DNA of 64,000 nucleotides from positions 1 to 64,000 of the forward strand of contig JADNYJ010000045.1 of NCBI GenBank assembly GCA_015501075.1, given 5' to 3'. This document shows, in pieces, positions 34,452 through 45,517 of the stretch. The position numbers and the translations under genes were made by a program. This stretch comes from Gymnopilus junonius (lineage: Eukaryota > Basidiomycota > Agaricomycetes > Agaricales > Galerinaceae). Position 1 is the first letter of the stretch. Each line of letters starts with the position of its first letter. The notes beneath the pieces are model-generated. The model worked only from the letters and a program-made list of their open reading frames with translations, did not search any database and had not been told where the DNA came from.

Positions 34452-35322
34452 TCACTGGAAGGACTGATCAGACGGGATAACGATGAACCCGACTCTGCTC
34501 TCGACACAGAGCGCGCTGAGGTCGTGCACGGGGGCGTCAAAGGCCAGCCCGGCGGCAACGTAGGTGACCGCCGGATAAGATGCGAGGAGGGCGAGTACGA
34601 TGCGCCTGTTACTCCTGATCGGCGAGTCTTGCGCCAGAATGTCGTAGGGCGCACTGCGTGTGGAAAATAGGTAGATTAGTAAAATTGTCTTGGACGTGAA
34701 TCGAAAAAATAATAAAGACTCACGTAAAGGCGGCGGAGGACGAACGAGCTCGCCTCCCTGCGTCGTCTGCCTGTCCACAGTGAAAGAAGTAAAGCTCCGC
34801 TTTGTATTTCGCGGTCCTGCGAGTAGCAGCGGTGGCTGGTTGTAATTAAACGCCGCAGTGGGTGTTAAAGCCGTGGTGCTCCCAAAGTACTGGGACGTGG
34901 GCGACCCACCGACACCAACACCAGGCCCAGCAGAATTCCGCCTCTCCGGAGGTGCACTCTGCGATCTGGTCGGTCTGTGCCTCGGCCTGGCTGCTTTCCA
35001 GGTGTTCACAGGGGGTGTCAAAAGGTTCGAGTCGAGCACAACAGGATCTCTTGGTGGGCGCCGCGGTCTAGGAGCAGCAATACCCAAAGAAGAAGGGGAA
35101 ATAAGAGGCTTTGGGTGGGCAGAATTGGGGTGGAAGGACTAGCGCTGTCAGCCTCCGCCTCTTTTTCTTTTTCTTTGTCAATTTCCGTTTCGAGAGTGAC
35201 CATGATCGGGTGGACAGGCGCACGGGTACGGCTGCGGGTCGACGCAGACTGAACGGAAAGGAGCTGGCTGTATCCCCAGGATAGAGCGGAATGGGAGAGA
35301 CGAGGACGGTGAGGTCTGTCAT
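34452..35322 (-). CDS. Conserved-looking protein of unknown function, two or more exons
   Basis: Not recognised with confidence. An ATG at 35322 opens MTDLTVLVSPIPLYPGDTAS, with a beta-rich feel. A frame change then leads into a Pro/Arg/Ser-rich region (APRPRRPPRDPVVLDSNLLT, RPTRSQSAPPERRNSAGPG), a 5' splice site near 34725, and a last exon with YDILAQDSPIRSNRRIVLAL and ALCVESRVGFIVIPSDQSFQ, stop at 34454-34452. The first frame could belong to an Rgp1-like trafficking factor, but the evidence is too thin to claim. The frame change near 35250-35100 may be an intron or an indel. Confidence 0.35.
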
Positions 35323-35579
35323 GGCACAGGTGAGTGAGCAGAATAAGGAACTGAACAAAGTCGCTCATCATGGATTTTCTGACAGCCGATGCTTGCCTAT
35401 TTGGGGCAACAGCCGACTCACACTGCCTAGGGATTTTTCAAGGATTTCCAAGGGATTATTTCTGAATTCTTTGTAATAGTCCACTATCAGGCGAGGATTA
35501 TGCTTTTGTACTATTTACGTTTCATTAAATTAGAAAATCATGATGCTATCCTCATATGCACCCTACATCGAATGGTCAC

Positions 35580-36430
35580 CTGTCTATAACAAAAGCTGAT
35601 TAAAAAACGCACATATTATAGATTCATCATCTGGCCGCTCCCACACATATCGGGATAAATCTCCCCTGTGTGCATGTATAGAACGAAACCCCTCATGGTT
35701 CGGACCGTGATCAGAATCAGACCCAGTGTTCTGCTGTGAAAGAGTGACAGCACCCATGAGCTTCTGCGAAAAAACTCCCTCTAATTTTTCGAGGATCTCA
35801 ATGGAAATGCTGAAACGAGGAGGGATCCAGGCATAGTCATGGGCGCCTGAGATCCGAAAATCACCCAATTCCCAAGCTAGTTGCAGCACAAACAACATTT
35901 GTTGGAAACGGTGAATGTCCTTTTCACTTGAAATTACGTTGCAATCAAAAATGATCAGAGATTGTATTTTCCAATATCTTGACAGACTTACAAGTGAAAC
36001 GAGAGCCGATAGTTCTCATTGACCCACCTCCTTGATAGCCATGCCGAATTCAAGTTCAGAGGGGTGGGTGGGGCTTTTGAAATACTCGAAAAGGCCCATG
36101 GGCGTCGCCTCTGCATAAACAGCACCAGAAAAGTCCGGCGGTCCTCCTCAACATAAATCGGGGAGAGAATAGATTCAAGCCTCTTCAGCACCCCAGCTGA
36201 CAGCGTTGGGTATAATTTTTTGAACGAGGCCTGTACCTCATCTCGAAGCATGATTGGAGTAGTTCCAATTTGATAATACCTACACGCCCAAACTTTGCTT
36301 GACTGCGCACCGCACGACCCCGGGAGCCAGGTGAGAAGAAGTAGTCTGTTGCGGCTGTCCAAGCACAATCACAAAAACCTTCTGAGTACGTTGACAACAG
36401 TTTTGCCAGTTTGATCTCCCTGAACATTTT
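35580..36430 (-). pseudogene. Decayed hypothetical gene, member of a family also present at 61.4-61.9 kb
   Basis: Broken frames with EIKLAKLLSTYSEGFCDCAW (36425-36360), FKKLYPTLSAGVLKRLES (36230-36170), GAVYAEATPMGLFEYF (36125-36075) and ELGDFRISGAHDYAWIPPRF (35870-35800). The region at 61.44-61.90 kb has a related layout with GAVHAEAT. The function of the family is unknown. Confidence 0.4.
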
Positions 36431-37080
36431 TAAAGTTAATTCTGTCGATACAGAGGCATTCGGTCCTGTGTGGCAATGAGTGTGGATATTCCTGCAGACA
36501 CTATTGCCCTGGTGACAGTGATGACATGTTTTTCAGGCTGGTCCTGAGACCCACCGCAGGTTAGCAGAGTCATCAAATGTTGCAGGGCCTGAGGTACACG
36601 ATTTCCAGACTTTGGAGGGGCTCAGAGGAAGGGTTCGTTTTGTCAAGGATGGTGGTTAGAGTCAGAAATGTTTTGCTCGACCTTACTGAATGTTGCCGCT
36701 TTCTCCATCAAGAGTTGTTTATCTGAGTCTCAAAACGGACAAGACCCATGACTCCGAGTCTGATAGCCGATGCCTGCCTATTTTGGAGGAACGCAGGTCG
36801 ACCGTTCCGGAATGCCGATGACCGACTCCACTCTTGTATTTCTGTCAGAACAAGATGAGCAGCCTGTCCGCGGCTTTTGAGGAGAATGCGACAGCCAGCT
36901 TCTTCTTCTTCTCATTGCATCCCCCCGTTTACTCAAGTCTCAATAACCCCCTATTTTTTGTCTTCCTCAGGGCTCAGGTATGTACTTACTTGGACGATGA
37001 GCGCTGCTCAGAGTCAGCAGCGAACTGTTAAGTATAGTACTAACACCGTTTCTTACACAGGATCCTCCATCTCATACACG

Positions 37081-38175
37081 ATGTACGGTAGCACAGTCGA
37101 ATTGCCCAACGAACTATGGCTACGCATCGCCCAGTTCATCCCTGATGCAGATTTGTACCGGCTAGCCTCTGTGAACCATCTCTTCCACGACTCGGCAGAA
37201 GACAGAATGTACCGAGATCTCGTGCTTGACGATGATCGTCCACAAGTATTGATGCGCAAGCTCACTAAATTGCAGTGTGTATTTCTAAATTTTATGCAGA
37301 CGACTTTATTGATCATCACTCCAGAAATAATCCAGCAACGTCAAGACGCGTTCGTTCACTCGAGATGCACCCCAGAGCCATACGATCAGCCTGTCTCAAA
37401 TCCCAATCCCAATCCGTTCCCCAAAAAACCACTAAAAACCACTTCTTCACCTCGTACCTCCATTCATCCTTACTCACAACCCTAAACCTCCCATCCCGTC
37501 CCAGCCGGACTCACTCCCCTCTCGAAGAAACCACCCTCTACCAAACCCTCCTCAGCGCCCTCTCCAACCCGCACATACACATCGAATCATACACCATCTC
37601 CTGGCGCTCCCCCTTTTTTCTCCCGGACGAAACAGCATTCTGCATCCCCCTCCTCACCTCCCTATGGTTGACTATCAACGCCGCGCGAAATATGAGGAGG
37701 CTGAGCTGGATATGCGGCTCGAGGGAGTTGTTGAACTCTTGCAGTGTATTCCGAGCGGGTTGAAATTTGAGAGGCTGGAAATGCTCGTGTTGGGGTTTAA
37801 TGCGGAAAATGAAAATGATGGTTTCGGGGTTGGGCAGGACATTATGATGCCTCCTCTTCCTCTTGGTTTAGTGGTCAACGACAATTACTCCAGTCGCAGA
37901 TCTCCTACTACAGTACTTACCCCCGAGTCCAATCCTGCCCCTCTGAATTCAAGTCCGAACGCAAGCTCGAACACCCCAAACACTCAAACTTTTCTACACC
38001 TCGCAGAATTTATCCTCTCCCTCTCAGACACACTCACCTCATTCACCCTATCCCTACCTCCCAGTTCAACCTCCATCCCACGACAGCGTATGATTTTCTT
38101 CACATTATAATCTATTATTCAAATAATACTCCCATTGTACTCTATTTCTAGGTAAAGTCAGCAGCCAAGATTAAT
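37081..38175 (+). CDS. F-box protein, short, frame slip near 37685
   Basis: From ATG 37081: F-box LPNELWLRIAQFIPDADLYR then LASVNHLFHDSAEDRMYRDL. An intron (about 37277-37300, GTGTAT...TGCAG) joins KLQ to YDFIDHHSRN. Next are RVRSLEMHPRAIRSA and EETTLYQTLLSALSNPHIHI, then PLLTSLWLTINA. Here the frame moves by one base to KYEEAELDMRLEGVVELLQC and IPSGLKFERLEMLVLGF. After a last intron (38092-38152) the frame ends VSSQD at 38175. F-box proteins recruit targets to SCF ubiquitin ligase through Skp1. The protein is shorter than typical agaric F-box/LRR proteins and stops about 150 bp before the tandem duplication, so its 3' part may have been lost. Confidence 0.65.
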
Positions 38176-38330
38176 ACTGTACGAGTACTCTAATAAGTAA
38201 TGCTTTGCAATCCTGTATATATTTATGTATTTATCTCCACAGTACAAGTATTGTTGTATGGATAAATGTGTAGAGACGAAATTTACTCTTCGGAAATCAA
38301 GACTTCAAAAAGAAAAACGCAGAGTATATT

Positions 38331-39293
38331 TACTTATGCCGAGGGATTTACGGGGGGCTTGGGCAGGCGCCGAGCGTGCCGAGAGTCACGTGCTCGTGAC
38401 CTGCAATCGAGGGCGGACGCGTCGCGTTCGAGCGCCTGGGTGTCCTCCAAAGTTGAGAGAACTTGCAGGCACGGCTTTCCCCAGCTCGATCGGGATGGAC
38501 ACCGAGGGCAGATTGATGGGACTGATGCGCTGGGTGGCCCAAAAATAGCCCACTTCTCAGCCCATCACTTGGCAGCGGGATGCGTCTTCGGCAGCCGTCT
38601 TCGGTCTCGTCTCGAGCTCTGTTCCCTCCCTCCCTTGCTTAAACACATCTTATGTACCATAATAATTACACAGAAATACAGAAACATGTACTAAATATAT
38701 TACAATGGGAATAGACAGTGGCAGTGGCCTTTTCAATGCAGTTGAACTAGGTACTGCTTCTGCAGGCTGCAATTTGAGCTGGTTCAAGTCAATAAGTATT
38801 CCTTTTGGTGGACATAAGTTCAATAAGTAGCTTATCTGGAGGGATTTACAGTAAATCCAGCTCGCTTTACCCTGGATTTACACAAAATGAGCTGGTTCAT
38901 TTCCGCTGTAAAGCCAGAGCCTCGGAGTGATGGGTGGCTCAAGCGCTCTCCCGAGCTTGCCGGTGTGAGCTCATGTACACTCTAGACACGTCTTTTCCAT
39001 ACCTCTGAACTTCAAAAAATTTCTCTGCCTCCTGAAAAGAATGCTGAAATTTTGGTAATTCTATTCTCTTTTACCAAAAAATTTCCCTGGAGTCCCTACT
39101 GTACATACATGACTCTAAAAAAAGCCTTTGTGATTGACTTTTTTTCCGCAAGCTCGGTTACCTTCATGTTGCAATCACATCACGCCTAGCCCAGAACTGG
39201 ACGAGTTCTGATGTGTTCCGGGACGCCATCCTCGGGTCCGTGCTAAAAATATCTGGCTTTACAGGCTTTACAGTAAATCTAACCAAATAACCC
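38331..39293 (+). repeat. Tandem duplication, copy 1 (963 bp)
   Basis: Starts TACTTATGCCGAGGG and runs to AAATAACCC. It is followed directly by a copy that reads identically throughout. Internal motifs GGATTTACAGTAAATCC and several TTTACAG/CTGTAAA units recur. No protein recognised. Confidence 0.95.
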
Positions 39294-40256
39294 TACTTAT
39301 GCCGAGGGATTTACGGGGGGCTTGGGCAGGCGCCGAGCGTGCCGAGAGTCACGTGCTCGTGACCTGCAATCGAGGGCGGACGCGTCGCGTTCGAGCGCCT
39401 GGGTGTCCTCCAAAGTTGAGAGAACTTGCAGGCACGGCTTTCCCCAGCTCGATCGGGATGGACACCGAGGGCAGATTGATGGGACTGATGCGCTGGGTGG
39501 CCCAAAAATAGCCCACTTCTCAGCCCATCACTTGGCAGCGGGATGCGTCTTCGGCAGCCGTCTTCGGTCTCGTCTCGAGCTCTGTTCCCTCCCTCCCTTG
39601 CTTAAACACATCTTATGTACCATAATAATTACACAGAAATACAGAAACATGTACTAAATATATTACAATGGGAATAGACAGTGGCAGTGGCCTTTTCAAT
39701 GCAGTTGAACTAGGTACTGCTTCTGCAGGCTGCAATTTGAGCTGGTTCAAGTCAATAAGTATTCCTTTTGGTGGACATAAGTTCAATAAGTAGCTTATCT
39801 GGAGGGATTTACAGTAAATCCAGCTCGCTTTACCCTGGATTTACACAAAATGAGCTGGTTCATTTCCGCTGTAAAGCCAGAGCCTCGGAGTGATGGGTGG
39901 CTCAAGCGCTCTCCCGAGCTTGCCGGTGTGAGCTCATGTACACTCTAGACACGTCTTTTCCATACCTCTGAACTTCAAAAAATTTCTCTGCCTCCTGAAA
40001 AGAATGCTGAAATTTTGGTAATTCTATTCTCTTTTACCAAAAAATTTCCCTGGAGTCCCTACTGTACATACATGACTCTAAAAAAAGCCTTTGTGATTGA
40101 CTTTTTTTCCGCAAGCTCGGTTACCTTCATGTTGCAATCACATCACGCCTAGCCCAGAACTGGACGAGTTCTGATGTGTTCCGGGACGCCATCCTCGGGT
40201 CCGTGCTAAAAATATCTGGCTTTACAGGCTTTACAGTAAATCTAACCAAATAACCC
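39294..40256 (+). repeat. Tandem duplication, copy 2 (963 bp)
   Basis: Head-to-tail with copy 1 and visually identical. The junction shares TAC, and the sequence departs after CCCTAC at 40256. Confidence 0.95.
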
Positions 40257-40643
40257 TACATATGTACACGGCATCCTCCAAGACTTGCACACGACGTCCA
40301 GGGCAATACTCTACGTAATATTCTACGTATGTTTTCTGAACAGAGTATCGTTTATTTCATGGAAGTAGGTAAGTAACACAATGCGCTGGATGTATGTACG
40401 GCAGATCTGCATAGGGTAAATAATCTAGAGTAGCTCTACTAAATTAAATAGTAGCCTGGGTATTGTAAAATTGGTATGTACAATTAAATCAGGAACCAGG
40501 GAGACTCCTCGGGCTTGAATGCAAATTAAAAGAATAGGAAGGAAGGAAGAAGGAAAAAAAACGCAGAGTACCAAATATCCCTCGAAGTTTTCCATCACTG
40601 AGGAAACCCATCTGCTTGCTCACTCCCACCCACCACTCACTAC
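40257..40643. other. Intergenic, no gene seen
   Basis: AT-rich stretch with short TACGTA-type repeats, downstream of the terpene synthase gene. Confidence 0.45.
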
Positions 40644-42247
40644 TCACTTGGCGTCCAATTCAATTCCGCATTGAGTAGGGATAACCGGAACCTGGTCCAC
40701 AAAGACCCACCCAAACGCTCTCACCTCTGCCCCCTTCTTCCCAAAGAACAGCTCGGTCTCATAAGCCCAGTGCACCGTGCCGATGAGGCAGTCTTTCAGG
40801 GCTTCGATGTACCGCTTCACAATGGCGTGGTCAATCTCAGAGAGATCGGTACTGCTGTTGGAGCATATTGATAATGAAGAGGACGAGAGAGACGAGGAGA
40901 TGGAGATGGCGATGGAAGGGGCGCGGGCCCGGGGGATTGTGCTCGGGCTCGGGCTCAGGGCATTGGAAGTATTTACCTGCAGTCCTCCTCCTCCTCCACC
41001 TCCGTTATAAGGCGACGAAGGAGAGAGAGAAATCCCAGATGAGGATTGAGAATCTTCCTTCTTCGCTCCTAATGCCCAAGAAAAGAATGTTGAAGCAGAC
41101 GAAGACAATTTCGAGAGCGACAAAGATAACGTTGAACGTGTAGCCGGCAACAGCGCAGGCGCTGGGGGAGGGTCCAAGTAATCAAGGATGTCTTTCTCCG
41201 CAGTGCAGAACTCGGCAAACGCGTCTTTGATCATGTTTCCAGATAGATTCATCGCTCCTTGTAGCGAAAGATTTTTTGACGACATGAGAACTGAGATGAG
41301 GTCAAAGTGGTGTTGGTGTTGACCTCTCGATTGATTCAATTGGTAGGAAGCTACGTCCTGGAAGAACATAAAAATACAAATAACGTAACTTTTAAATCGG
41401 AAGCAAGAAACGAGGCGTTAATTACATACCATCGACCAAGCAAGGACGTCCAGAGCGGCACGCTTTAGACGTGCAAGATTCTCCGCGAGAGGGGGTTGCA
41501 CATCAGGAAATTTGAAAACCTCCAAGAGCTCGGCAAAATCCAGCATTACGCTTGCTCCGTGTAACTCCCGGCGAATTTCAATATACTCTTCCAAAGTAAT
41601 AGGGAGGTCATTTTCCTGAGAAGCCTTCCTTGCGGAATTTTTTTTCTGAGCGTCAAGGAGCGCTCGTACGGACGTTGTGGTTCGGTTGGTCCACGACTCT
41701 GGGGCTTTCGAGAGCGCATGCTTGACCATTGGTTGGTCTAGAATACTATATAACTATTTAGTAAGAAAAGATTCATCACGATGCATGAAAAAAAGAGTGC
41801 ACGCAACTGCCTCAGAAAATGATGCTCTTTGAGCATGTCCGTCCCCGTTTTTGAATTCGTGAGAGAAGTGCTGGAAAATATTGCATCGCTCCATAGGGAG
41901 ACACCTTCCCTGGAACAAGACTCCCTCATAGCGGAATAAAAAAGTATCGTTACAAGATCCGTCATGACGCGCAGCTGAGGTGCGTCGCACATAGGAAAGC
42001 ACAGCGCACACAAGAGGCCAAGTTTGGTCGAACGGAGGTACTTTAGCTCGATCTCGCATAACAGTGGTACGTGCGTCGTCGTGACCACTTCTTCAGCAGG
42101 CACTGCTGACCTAAATGGCGTTATTCCTTCAGCAAACCATTTTTCCGACGCGTCCGTCGCGAAGCGACAGTGTTTGTTTGTGCGTAGCTCGAGGGTGCTG
42201 ACGATCCCCAGGAGGTCAGGGAGTTGGAAGCTTTGGTTTGAAGACAT
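40644..42247 (-). CDS. Sesquiterpene-synthase-like protein with altered metal motifs and a Ser-rich insert
   Basis: Class I terpene synthases cyclise farnesyl diphosphate. From ATG 42247 (MSSNQSFQLPDLLG): HCRFATDASEKWF and CFPMCDAPQLRVMTDLVTIL in the N-terminal part; EEYIEIRRELHGASVMLDFA (41580-41520); ALDVLAWSM spliced to DVASYQLNQSRG (41430 to 41350), the position of the NSE triad; HFDLISVLM; and near the C-terminus YIEALKDCLIGTVHWAYETE then LFFGKKG, where an RY pair is usual. The aspartate-rich DDxxD motif is not seen after VTIL, and the NSE triad reads M-D-x-x-S-x-x-x-N. A Ser/Gly-rich insert of about 100 residues precedes the last helix. An upstream start seven codons earlier is possible. 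Likely inactive or divergent. Confidence 0.72.
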
Positions 42248-42627
42248 TAAGTAGTAGAGTAGAAGCAAGAAAAAATGTAAGAGTACTTTTTTCCCTTTTC
42301 TTTAGCTTAATATCAGGAAGGGAGGTCCTGAAGGAATGGAGATGGTGGTGGTGCCAGCGAACAATGCAAGAGCAGGAAATTAAATGATTTTGAGCGTCCG
42401 ATCAATTGACGTAAATCCTATTTATAGCAACTGTAAGGGAACACCGCCACATGATGCCACGATCGCGATGATCAAGTTGCGTTTCTTCTGCGACGACGAC
42501 GATAAGCTTCAAAACCTGCACTTGAGCGCCCAAATTTTCCCTCTAAACCATACCAGTTTGTCAGTTTACCTGTCTTTGATTTATTTTCATCCCACCATAT
42601 GTTCAGGATCGAGTCCACCTATCAGCT

Positions 42628-44820
42628 ATGAACTCAAAGCAGACTGACGTTTTTCTCCCCGTTGAAATATTGCAGGACTGCTTTGGATACCTGAGGATCC
42701 AAGACCGGAAGAATCTCTCACTTGCATGCAACTTATTTCGCAGTATATGTCTACCATCCCTCTTCGAATCCGTATCTTACTCTCTGAGCATCTCGGAAAC
42801 AACAATTAGATCGCGGAGGCAGACGCAATTGGGCAAAGCTAAGGATGAAATCCAGCGCTTCAAGTCAATCGCAGAGAGTTCGATCCATGCTCCGTTAATT
42901 CGGAAGTGTGTTATGTCTGACATCCTTATGCTGGATCGTGGGTCATCAATAGATGATGAAGTTGCTACGGCATATGCTTCTTTCACCAGGGCATTTGCGG
43001 AGTGCGTGCCATATTTTATAAATATGAAGGAGGTGAACATGGAGAATTTCAACGCAAAGATAGATAAGAAGGTCCTCGCCGCCCTTGCCTCCCTTACTTT
43101 GCTGGAGAAAGTAATATTTCGTCCTATAGGATTTTTTTTTTTTTTTTTTTTTGAGTGATGTTATAGTCTCCGAGGGCGAAGCCCTATAATTGACTTTACA
43201 AGGTTTCTGTACAATACCCCTCCGGCCCCTGGCCGTTCCACTACGTCTTGCCCATGGATGACCCTTGCACTCCGCGAGGCGCACCACCAGTGCTCGCTCC
43301 CCGCGTGAGCCCAGCAGCCCCGCTGCTGTTTAGAGCCCCTCCAATCTTGGTCGAGTGTCGGAGTACTGCAACTTCTGTACTAGTTGTCGTACTTGCTGTC
43401 TTGATATCTTTCTTTTGCGTACCCGGTTGCCTGGCAACTGGTACGATTTGAGCGCGAGTAAATCATTTAATGAGTTCTTTTCCTCCCTATAGGATTTGGC
43501 GTCCATGTTCGACTTCAGGAACTCTCGATCTTGGATGGTGGTTCCGAACCCCCTTTGAAACTCCTGGGCGCAATCTCCGTAGAATCACTTGAACCTTTGC
43601 TCGACTGCACGGCAATCTGCTCCATCCAACTTCTGCAAGCGTTGATAAAGCAGGGCTCCTTGGAACGCCTCCACTCTCTTACGGTCGCCATCGAATTTGG
43701 CTACCTTCATGAACTCTATACTTTCTTGGCCTTATGCCCAAATGTCGAGCACGTCCAAACAACATTTGATTACGAATTCTTTTCATTTGGCACCAGTCTT
43801 AATCCACTTCCACCCTCAGTCATTCCTCGTCTCAAATCATTCTCAGGTCCTGACTTAGCTGCTAAGATTTTTATCCCAGGACGACCGGTTCAGAAACTTC
43901 ACGTTAAAAATGAATATCTCGATGGCTTTGACGACGCCATTCAAAAATGGCCTCTGAATATGGACATACATTTAGTTCTTTCATCTATGTCACGCAGCAC
44001 AAGTCGGGTCACCGACCTCAATGTAGAAACCCTTCAGTTCACAGCTGAAAACCTCATTTTCAGTCACCCATATTTGGAGAAGCTTACGATTTCCTTGCCA
44101 CAAACGACTTTATTTCCAGAAAAGGATCCACAAGATATCGAACTGCCTGGCAGCCTAACCCGATCTGATGAAGGGGTAGAAGTGAAAATTGTGATATTTG
44201 GGGATGCGTATGAGGACCCGTTGGATTGGGGTGAGAAGCTACGACGTGGTCCTGAACACTTTCATCGCATTCATATTCATACGGTTTATATGGTCAGACT
44301 TTCTCTTTCTTTATTTTTTTTCTTTTAGAAAAGACTTATACCGTGGTTTTTATTATCATAGAACATACTCCATTGGGTTGCTCATAGAATGCTTCGACTT
44401 CCATCGACAATAAAGACACTGTTTCTGGAAGGAGAAGTACACTGGTCCATCTTTTTGTTTTATGAGGATCAGGCGGACGAGGTCAACTACGTAAAGAAGA
44501 ACGGAAGACCGTACTCTGCTTCCATGGCCCAAGCCGTATTCAGGACCCTTTCTAAAGATTATCCTGCGCTTCAGAGTGTGGAATTTGGAAGCAGTACGGA
44601 TAATAGGGCCTGCTTCAGCTGGTTTAGGAGTGATGACGTCACATGGAAATACTTCCCACCTCTTGACTATCCCCTCTCTTTTGCAGGAAGAATGGTAAAG
44701 GGACATCTAGAATATGGAACTAATTGCGGTCGGGCACGGTTCGAAAGCAGTGACGGTCTCTTCAATTCACATTACATACTCCATTTATTTAATCTCGTCA
44801 TCTTTCAATCTTCTAGCTAG
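42628..44820 (+). pseudogene. F-box protein gene, coding exon split by a retroposon
   Basis: ATG 42628: VFLPVEILQDCFGYLRIQDR is the F-box, followed by KNLSLACNLFRSICLPSLF. The frame is open to LLEKVIFRPIG, where a 351-bp insertion plus duplicated target begins. Beyond it the frame continues exactly (GFGVHVRLQELSILDGGSEP). Later parts include ALIKQGSLERLHSLTVAIEF; an intron (about 44292-44362) joins VYM to NILHWVAHRMLRLPSTIKTL; the stop is at 44818-44820. The second half is LRR-like, as in agaric F-box proteins. As it stands the transcript would encode about 175 residues ending in a Phe run from the poly(T). The well-preserved flanks suggest a recent loss. Confidence 0.82.
43135..43485 (-). 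mobile_element. Poly(A) retroposon (SINE-like or truncated LINE), about 350 bp
   Basis: A perfect 12-bp target-site duplication CCTATAGGATTT (43123-43134 and 43486-43497). An uninterrupted T run at the left is the poly(A) tail of a minus-strand element. The 3' end just before the tail has a small hairpin (AGGGCTTCGCCCT). No clear A and B boxes were found at the 5' end, so whether it is a SINE or a 5'-truncated LINE is open. Confidence 0.85.
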
Positions 44821-45517
44821 TAATAAACGTGGGCTTTATATGCTAATATCTAAGTATAAGTATAACCACAGTTGTCATCAGTTTGGACCCCACTATTGCT
44901 TCGTGGACATCACACACGTTCTCCGTCTACATTATATCGAAGTCTGTCTAGGAGGGACTATTTCGGACATGCTGCACACTGATACGGTTGTAACTTTTGT
45001 GATCTACTTAGTTAACTATGACACGGTACAGTTGGTCTTTACGATTAAATGTGCTCAGATCTGGAGCTGCTCAGAGTAGCTGTGTCAACGAAACTGTTGT
45101 CGTAGACCTGATCAGGGTGCCCGCTAGAGGACCAGGAGGATTCTTAATTTTCTCCCAGTGGGCATCATCTCTCTTCGAGTTCGAGTTCAAGCTTAAGCTT
45201 CTCCGACCATTAAAAATGTTCCACGTAGATTGTCTCCTATATTGCTTTGATTACTCCCTTGTAAAGCACTCTCTGAAGTTTTATTGGAATTACATCCCGC
45301 CTCTCTTCCGTATTCTCTGGATGTTGCCCAGGTCAATGCCAGATCCAAAATTAGATCGAGAATGCTTACCGGTCCGGGGTGCTGGAAGAAAACATGCACA
45401 AACGCGTTTGCGTGTGCTTCGAAGTCGGTTAACTTTCAACTGTCAACCTGGTTGCACCAGCATTATACCCCATTGCTTTTTGACCCATAACCACTATCTC
45501 ACTTTAAAACATTCAAG
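44821..45517. other. Intergenic upstream of DPB4
   Basis: No gene recognised; only unsupported short frames. Confidence 0.45.

Noticed and set aside
34452..35322. Calling the gene an Rgp1 homologue
   Set aside because: Only a short N-terminal resemblance (VSPIPLYPGDTAS) supports it and the frame is uncertain.
38225..39511. Repeated frame MPRDLRGAWAGAERAES in both tandem copies
   Set aside because: It recurs only because the DNA is duplicated. No homology is recognised and the opposite strand is equally open.
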